A stretch of DNA of 64,000 nucleotides from Legionella rowbothamii (GTDB taxonomy: Bacteria; Pseudomonadota; Gammaproteobacteria; Legionellales; Legionellaceae): NCBI RefSeq assembly GCF_900639985.1, contig NZ_CAAAIM010000005.1, positions 186,001-250,000 on the forward strand. Reading direction: 5' to 3'. Within the stretch, counting starts at the first letter, position 1. The number at the start of each line of letters is the position of its first letter. Of the stretch, positions 56,898-64,000 are shown piece after piece. The notes below the pieces were generated by a model. It was not told the DNA's origin. It did not search any database and saw only the letters and a program-made list of their open reading frames with translations. The position numbers were made by a program, and so were the translations under genes.

Positions 56898-56980
56898 CGT
56901 AGCCCGTATTTCGTATAGCGTAATACGGGGATATGTGTCACAACATCCCGTATTACGACCTCGTCTAAATACGGGCTACG
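56898..56980. repeat. Nested palindrome before obgE
   Basis: Outer arms CGTAGCCCGTATT (56898-56910) and AATACGGGCTACG (56968-56980), perfect 13 bases; inner arms TAATACGGG (56921-56929) and CCCGTATTA (56947-56955), perfect 9 bases. The four arms share the word CCCGTATT, so the unit looks like two related palindromes, one inside the other. Confidence 0.9.
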
Positions 56981-57047
56981 AGTTAAGGTACGTTGCGGGT
57001 GTTACACTCGTACTCCTTAATGCTCACACTATGTTCCCTGTCCCTGA

Positions 57048-59159
<2,112 letters not shown>

Positions 59160-59228
59160 GTGAGTGCTCCTTGAATGCTAATTCATTCCTTGAGTGTATC
59201 GTATAATTTGAAAAATCTGTAATAGTTG

Positions 59229-59257
59229 TTGACTTTTGTGCGCAGATTGCCTAATAA
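59229..59257 (+). promoter_or_regulatory. Candidate promoter upstream of phhA
   Basis: TTGACT (59229-59234), a 17-base spacer and TAATAA (59252-59257). It is about 147 bases before the phhA ATG, leaving a long leader. The -35 is good and the -10 is weak. Confidence 0.4.
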
Positions 59258-59403
59258 ATGAGATAGTTATGAATCTGCTAAGCTCGAACTAGAACTAGAC
59301 TGCTCAATTGAGCGCAGCACAAATCAGTTTCGTAGTACATAATAATAGTTAGATGAATTACGTTATCTTGGGATAACGTCCCCTATATGAGTAAGGAGAA
59401 AGT

Positions 59404-60222
59404 ATGGAGTTTTCAAGCCGTTATGTTGCACATGTTCCCGATGCTTTGGGATATGTTAATTATTCGGCTGAGGAAAATAAAGTTTGGAGTATTTTGTTTG
59501 AACGCCAAATAAAATTAATTCCAAATAGGGCATGTGAAGCGTTTATTACGGGGTTGCAAACCTTAGGTATTACTTCACAGAGCATCCCTCAATTGCCTGA
59601 TTTGAGTCAGAAACTTAAAGCAAAAACAGGGTGGACCGTTGCGCCTGTGGCTGCTTTGATTTCAGCACGAGAGTTTTTTGAGCTCTTGGCAAAGAAACAT
59701 TTTCCTGTAGCAACATTTATTCGTACTGAAGAAGAATTAAATTATGTAAAAGAGCCGGATATTTTCCACGAGATTTTTGGACATTGTCCCATGTTAACGG
59801 ACAGCATTTATGCCGATTTTTTACATGACTACGCGTGTAAGGTATTAAGCTTCCCAGAAGAAGATTGGCCTTTGTTACAACGCATGTTTTGGTATACCGT
59901 AGAGTTTGGCTTAATTAACACTTCTCAAGGTTTAAGGGCTTATGGTGGTGGAATTCTTTCTTCAATTAGCGAAACTGTATACAGTGTTGAAAGTGACATT
60001 CCATTACGTGTTTATTTTGATCCTATAGTTGCGTTTCGTACGCCTTATCGGATCGACAGACTGCAACCAATCTATTTTGTGATTGATAACTATCAGGTTC
60101 TTTATGATTTTGTTTTATCTGATATCGCCAAGCTACTAGAGCGTACACGTGAATTAGGTGAATTTCCTCCATTATTTGAAGTGGATCCAGGTAATCCAAA
60201 CATCCATATTAGGGCTTGTTAG
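59404..60222 (+). CDS. phhA: Phenylalanine-4-hydroxylase
   Basis: A 272-residue monomeric pterin- and iron-dependent hydroxylase making tyrosine from phenylalanine. Iron ligands: His122 and His127 in DIFHEIFGHCPM, and Glu167 in YTVEFGL. Length matches bacterial PhhA (about 260-290) and lacks the eukaryotic regulatory domain. In Legionella it feeds tyrosine needs and pyomelanin formation. TAAGGAGAAAGT before ATG is a strong ribosome site. A pterin dehydratase (phhB) is not next to it. Confidence 0.96.
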   Translation: MEFSSRYVAHVPDALGYVNYSAEENKVWSILFERQIKLIPNRACEAFITGLQTLGITSQSIPQLPDLSQKLKAKTGWTVAPVAALISAREFFELLAKKHFPVATFIRTEEELNYVKEPDIFHEIFGHCPMLTDSIYADFLHDYACKVLSFPEEDWPLLQRMFWYTVEFGLINTSQGLRAYGGGILSSISETVYSVESDIPLRVYFDPIVAFRTPYRIDRLQPIYFVIDNYQVLYDFVLSDIAKLLERTRELGEFPPLFEVDPGNPNIHIRAC

Positions 60223-60372
60223 GTTGTGCAATCCTTAATTGAGAGTTTTTTTTATCTTTTCCCGCCAAATGATTTTATTGATCCAGGGATAAAGCGTATT
60301 GTAATGCCGGGATAGTCTTGATAACATCGGCATACATGCGTTGTCCATTGGCTGTACGTCAAGGAGCATTAT

Positions 60373-61032
60373 TTGATTAAAGTACTAATTGTTGATGACC
60401 ATGCATTGGTTAGAATGGGAATTCGACGATTACTTGAAGATTTGTCGGATGTGAATGTAGTCGCTGACGCTGAAAGCGGTGAGCAGGCTTTAGCATTGGT
60501 TAAACAACATGGCCCTGATGTTGTGCTTCTCGATATGAAAATGCCTGGTATTGATGGCTGGGAAGTAACTCGCCGTTTAAAAAAATCTAATCCTCATGTA
60601 AAAGTAATTGCCGTTACTGCGATGTGTTCGGATGTATTACCTACTCGTGTTTTGCAGTTAGGTGCCATGGGGTATCTCACTAAAGAGTCTGGAGCCGAAG
60701 AAATGGCTGCAGCAATACGTAAAGTAGCTAAAGGTGAAAAGTATTTGAGTGCGGAGATTGCCCAGAAAATGGCAATTAACAGTTTGGAAGAAGTACAAGG
60801 TTCACCTTTTAACATGCTGTCAGAACGCGAAATGCAGGTGATGTTAATGATCACTCGCGGGATGACTGTGCAGGAAATTAGTGACCGACTATTCCTGAGC
60901 ACCAAAACAATTAATGGATATCGTTATCGTACTTTTGAAAAGCTGGGCATTAAAAATGATGTCGAGCTGACCTACTTAGCGTTAAAACACGGAATTATCG
61001 AAAACCCAAATGATATAGCATCAGAAGATTAG
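60373..61032 (+). CDS. letA: LetA/GacA/UvrY response regulator
   Basis: A 219-residue NarL-family regulator. The receiver (1-120) has the acidic pocket VDD at 8-9, phosphorylated Asp54 in LLDMKMPG and the conserved Lys in YLTKES; the LuxR-type HTH (about 148-205) reads [20 protein letters not shown]. With sensor LetS it turns on RsmY/RsmZ, which antagonise CsrA and switch Legionella to the transmissive phase. The start is TTG with AAGGAGC five bases upstream and no in-frame ATG. uvrC begins two bases after its stop, the conserved gacA-uvrC pair. Confidence 0.95.
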   Translation: MIKVLIVDDHALVRMGIRRLLEDLSDVNVVADAESGEQALALVKQHGPDVVLLDMKMPGIDGWEVTRRLKKSNPHVKVIAVTAMCSDVLPTRVLQLGAMGYLTKESGAEEMAAAIRKVAKGEKYLSAEIAQKMAINSLEEVQGSPFNMLSEREMQVMLMITRGMTVQEISDRLFLSTKTINGYRYRTFEKLGIKNDVELTYLALKHGIIENPNDIASED

Positions 61033-61033
61033 C

Positions 61034-62887
61034 ATGCAAAATCGCGCTCAAGAACTGGCGCAGTTTCTTACGAAATTGCCCAGCGGTCCTGGTATTTATA
61101 GAATGCTGGATGAGGCAGGTACGGTATTGTATGTTGGAAAGGCATCGAATCTTAAAAAAAGAGTTAACAGTTATTTTAATAAACAAAATACTGGGGTTAA
61201 AACTCGTTCTTTAGTCAGTCAAATTGCATCCATTGAGGTATCGGTCACGCGCAGTGAGACGGAAGCCTTATTATTGGAAAGTAATCTGATTAAAGCGTTG
61301 CGGCCAAAATACAATGTGCTGTTGCGTGACGATAAAACCTATCCGTATATCCATATTTCTGAACATCCTGATTTTCCGCGCATCGAAATTTATCGCTCGA
61401 AAAAAAAACCATTAACGGGAAATTTTTTCGGTCCTTATCCTAGCGTTACCGCAGTTAAAGAAACAATTGTAACCATCCAGAAGGTATTTAAAATTCGAAA
61501 TTGCCGGGACAGTTTTTTCAATGCGCGCTCACGTCCTTGTTTGCAATATCAAATTAAACGCTGTACTGCTCCTTGTGTGGATTATATTTGCCCGGAAAAT
61601 TATCAGCGCTCGATTCAAGATGCGATTCGTTTCTTACAAGGAAAAAGCCAATTAATTCTTGATGAATTGGCGGCGAGCATGGAAAAGGCGGTCGCGGAGC
61701 TGCGCTTTGAGGAAGCCGCGGTGCTTCGCGATCAGATTAAAAACTTGCGTTTGGTGCAAGAGCAGCAAGGGATGATGCAACTCAGCGGGGATGCTGATGC
61801 CATTGCTATTGAGGTTAATCCGGGGTTTTCGTGCATTCAATGTGTCACTATCCGTGAAGGCCAAGTGTTGGCCAGCCAGAGTTTCTTCCCATCCATGCCT
61901 ACAAAGGCTTTAGATGAAGAGTTGGACATGGATGAGTTATGGCAGCAGACATTTGATGCCTTTATTGGCTTTTATTATCTCGATATGCCAGAGCGCATCC
62001 CGCCATTAATTATTACCAACCATACCTTATCGGATCATCAGCCATTGCAAGAAGCGTTAACTCAAAGACGCGGCAAAATCTGTAAGATACAAGTTAACCC
62101 TCGGGGCTCTAAATCGCGTTGGATGGATTTTGCCTTGAATAATTTGCGTGTTTCTCTTGCTGAATACGTGACCAAGCATTCGACTATGCGGTCTCGTTTT
62201 AATGAATTAGAAAAATTCTTACAGCTTAAAAAACCAATTGAGCGGATGGAGTGTTTTGATATTAGCCATACTCAAGGAGAGTCGACGGTTGCTTCATGTG
62301 TCGTTTTTGATCATGAAGGTCCTAATACACGCGAATATCGGCGCTTTAATATTGAAGGTATTACTCCGGGGGATGATTACGCTGCGATGGAGCAAGCCAT
62401 TACCCGCCGTTTTAAACGTTTGCTTGAGGCGCAATCTTTGCCTGATTTGTTAATTATTGATGGGGGCAAAGGACAGGTTGGGGTGGCACAGCGGGTGCTG
62501 GGGTCGTTAAATATTTGCGATGTGTTGTTATTAGGTGTAGCTAAAGGTCCCTCACGTAAGGCAGGGTGGGAAAAATTGATTTTAGTTCATGAGGAACGAG
62601 AGCTCATTTTACCTGATGAATCGAAGGCTCTACATTTATTACAACATATTCGTGATGAGGCGCATCGTTTTGCGATTACGGCGCATCGTAAGAAAAGGCA
62701 AAAACGAGGTTTGGAATCCTCTTTAGAGGATATTGATGGAGTAGGAGCTAAACGTCGGCAAGCTTTATTACACCGTTTTGGTGGGCTCCGTGAATTAGCG
62801 AAGGCTCCTTTAGAGGAAATTGCCAAGGTTCCAGGAATCAGCGAGCATTTGGCTGTGCGTATTTTTCATTATTTTCATCCTGAGTGA
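61034..62887 (+). CDS. uvrC: Excinuclease ABC subunit C
   Basis: A 617-residue nucleotide-excision-repair nuclease. The GIY-YIG domain is at the N terminus ([20 protein letters not shown]); four Cys (about 155-180) match the iron-sulfur cluster seen in UvrC; the UVR domain is at about 205-240 ([16 protein letters not shown]); the RNase-H-like C-terminal nuclease shows [19 protein letters not shown]; and a helix-hairpin-helix pair ends it. Cotranscribed with letA. Confidence 0.97.
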   Translation: MQNRAQELAQFLTKLPSGPGIYRMLDEAGTVLYVGKASNLKKRVNSYFNKQNTGVKTRSLVSQIASIEVSVTRSETEALLLESNLIKALRPKYNVLLRDDKTYPYIHISEHPDFPRIEIYRSKKKPLTGNFFGPYPSVTAVKETIVTIQKVFKIRNCRDSFFNARSRPCLQYQIKRCTAPCVDYICPENYQRSIQDAIRFLQGKSQLILDELAASMEKAVAELRFEEAAVLRDQIKNLRLVQEQQGMMQLSGDADAIAIEVNPGFSCIQCVTIREGQVLASQSFFPSMPTKALDEELDMDELWQQTFDAFIGFYYLDMPERIPPLIITNHTLSDHQPLQEALTQRRGKICKIQVNPRGSKSRWMDFALNNLRVSLAEYVTKHSTMRSRFNELEKFLQLKKPIERMECFDISHTQGESTVASCVVFDHEGPNTREYRRFNIEGITPGDDYAAMEQAITRRFKRLLEAQSLPDLLIIDGGKGQVGVAQRVLGSLNICDVLLLGVAKGPSRKAGWEKLILVHEERELILPDESKALHLLQHIRDEAHRFAITAHRKKRQKRGLESSLEDIDGVGAKRRQALLHRFGGLRELAKAPLEEIAKVPGISEHLAVRIFHYFHPE

Positions 62888-62991
62888 TTCAAATCCATAA
62901 GTCATCGCGAATGAAATGAAGGACCACCTAAATTTTGCACTAAACCTCATTTGGGAGAGCCTTCGTCGTAAACGCCCCAGAATGATGTCTT

Positions 62992-63000
62992 CTTAATCTT
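62992..63000 (+). promoter_or_regulatory. PmrA-box-like sequence upstream of the SidE-PDE-like gene
   Basis: CTTAATCTT differs at one place from the PmrA consensus cTTAATatT that marks many Dot/Icm effector genes. It lies 59 bases before the ATG. Such short AT-rich words occur by chance, so this is weak support. Confidence 0.3.
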
Positions 63001-63058
63001 CCCATAATCTTACTTTGTTATTATTAACACATGGAAGTTTATTTAGTGAAGTGTTGAT

Positions 63059-64000
63059 ATGGTAGGTAAAAAGAATCCACCGGTTGTTTTGTCAATAAAA
63101 TCCTCTACCTTAGGGAGAAGGATGGAGGTTGATCTTGAGCCTTTACAAGACTTTAAACGCTTCTGGCAAGATGGGGAAGGAGATCAAAGAGAAATATGGC
63201 AAGTACTAGCTGATAATTACATCAACAAACCCTACCTTGATGTACCTGCTTTATTTCGCGGCTATGTGGATATTACCCATGATAATTTCACTGTGCATCA
63301 TCGTAATCATGACACTACCCACGCTGTAAGACAACGTCTTTATGCGCAAAATTATCTGGATTTGATCCAGAACTATGGCAATCAAGAATATGCACCTATT
63401 GCTACAGAAATTAATAATAATGATGAGCTCAAAGCTTGCTTGGAACTGGCTATTTACTTATGTCGTAGTGGTCGAACCAATGAAAAATCAGGAAAAGATG
63501 ATCCATCCAATGCCCAACGTTCGGCGCAATTATTTGCGGTTGTGGCTGTGGAAATGGGTTTTGATCCAGATTTAGTTAATTTCTTGCAGTTTGCTGTAGG
63601 AACACATGCACCCAAATTAGGAAATCACCAGGATTTAGTTGATAAGCTCCCCGGAGAACACAAATTAGCCTTAGCCCATTTATTAAAAGGGGTCATTGAT
63701 TTAAGTCATCATACCGATTTGGTGCGTTGCAAAGTTGGTCCTCCTCAAGAACCTGTACGTGAACAAATCGACGAGGAGTTGGGCGAATTTTTAGATTCTA
63801 AAAAAATTGACGTGAAGCGCGCGACCACTAACTTTTTGGTTCATGCTACTCAATTGTGCAAAATGACCGGAACTCGGGTTAAATTCGAAACATTTTCACA
63901 ACAAGATAAAGAGAATAACCCTAAATTAAAAGTACAACACGCACGTGATGTAAATAGATCAATGGAGCAGTTGCGCGCAGTAAAACTCGACCCACATCGA
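63059..64000 (+). CDS. SidE-type phosphodiesterase-domain protein, candidate effector (5' part)
   Basis: 314 codons from ATG 63059 to the window end, still open. No signal peptide. HHRNHDTTHAVR (80-91) and SHHTDLVRC (216-224) resemble the His motifs of the SidE phosphodiesterase domain (SdeA, DupA/DupB), which cleaves ADP-ribosylated ubiquitin to attach or remove phosphoribosyl-ubiquitin on serines. FRGYVDITHDNFTVHHRNHD opens the domain. Only a short stretch (about 60 residues) precedes it, so unlike SdeA there is no N-terminal deubiquitinase; whether an ADP-ribosyltransferase domain follows is unknown. The family match is from memory. An in-frame stop is just upstream, which fixes the start. 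Confidence 0.65.
   Translation, partial: MVGKKNPPVVLSIKSSTLGRRMEVDLEPLQDFKRFWQDGEGDQREIWQVLADNYINKPYLDVPALFRGYVDITHDNFTVHHRNHDTTHAVRQRLYAQNYLDLIQNYGNQEYAPIATEINNNDELKACLELAIYLCRSGRTNEKSGKDDPSNAQRSAQLFAVVAVEMGFDPDLVNFLQFAVGTHAPKLGNHQDLVDKLPGEHKLALAHLLKGVIDLSHHTDLVRCKVGPPQEPVREQIDEELGEFLDSKKIDVKRATTNFLVHATQLCKMTGTRVKFETFSQQDKENNPKLKVQHARDVNRSMEQLRAVKLDPHR

Overview
The window is a stretch of Legionella chromosome. This is an inference from gene content: a ProA/Msp-type zinc metalloprotease, a LetA-type response regulator next to uvrC, class I PHA synthase, phenylalanine-4-hydroxylase, an IcmC/DotE-like membrane protein, and several proteins of the type exported by the Dot/Icm type IVB system. 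Most other genes are ordinary gammaproteobacterial housekeeping genes. Base composition is AT-rich and I see no integrase, transposase, CRISPR array, rRNA or tRNA gene. The species is probably not resolvable by eye.

Layout, left to right. 1-4 kb: 5' part of comM, ubiK, glnK, a 5-formyl-THF cyclo-ligase, a small acidic protein, pabC and a TVP38-family membrane protein. 4-9 kb: lipid and storage metabolism (Aas-like fusion protein whose acyltransferase half looks dead; phaC) and a small exported protein with a telomere-like hexamer repeat. 9-12 kb: aroQ-accB-accC-prmA, transcribed leftward. 12.5-20 kb: proA with a long leader and strong terminator, then a hydrolase, an EEP-family phosphatase/nuclease, a D-threonine-aldolase-like protein, class I aldolase, a ferredoxin reductase, the IcmC-like protein and a DUF3579 protein. 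20-24.8 kb: pssA, the rpoN-hpf unit with npr, rpmB-rpmG and trmB. 25-30 kb: an ankyrin protein, hflK-hflC and purA. 30-36 kb: an exported adenosine-deaminase-like protein, a shortened periplasmic-binding protein and an exported NagZ-like hydrolase. 34-38 kb: the leftward gpmI-envC-ctpA unit. 38.5-48.5 kb: the envelope cluster uppS-cdsA-rseP-bamA-skp-lpxD-fabZ-lpxA followed by serS. 48.6-52.2 kb: def and an unrecognised 989-residue protein. 52-58 kb: ispB, ychF, pth, rplY leftward; rplU, rpmA, obgE rightward. 58-64 kb: a CinA-like protein, phhA, letA-uvrC and a truncated SidE-phosphodiesterase-like gene running off the end.

How the genes fit together. The envelope cluster covers undecaprenyl carrier synthesis, CDP-diacylglycerol synthesis, envelope stress proteolysis, outer membrane protein assembly and lipid A acylation. 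gpmI-envC-ctpA adds control of septal murein hydrolases and periplasmic proteolysis. accBC supplies malonyl-CoA, which fabZ and the lpx genes use downstream. LetA is the global switch that, in known Legionella biology, drives the transmissive phase in which effectors, PHB use and secreted enzymes matter.

Most notable items: (1) the 989-residue protein, with an IQ-like motif near the N terminus, a central segment resembling the pyridoxal-phosphate fold-type-I core and a C-terminal hydrophobic segment; (2) the partial SidE-PDE-like effector candidate, with a PmrA-box-like sequence upstream; (3) the Aas-like protein lacking the acyltransferase catalytic histidine; (4) an (AACCCT)11 tract coding for (Asn-Pro)11; (5) a dispersed palindrome family present four times between genes. 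Several annotated starts differ from the longest possible reading frame because a Shine-Dalgarno site or signal peptide decides them; these are noted entry by entry.
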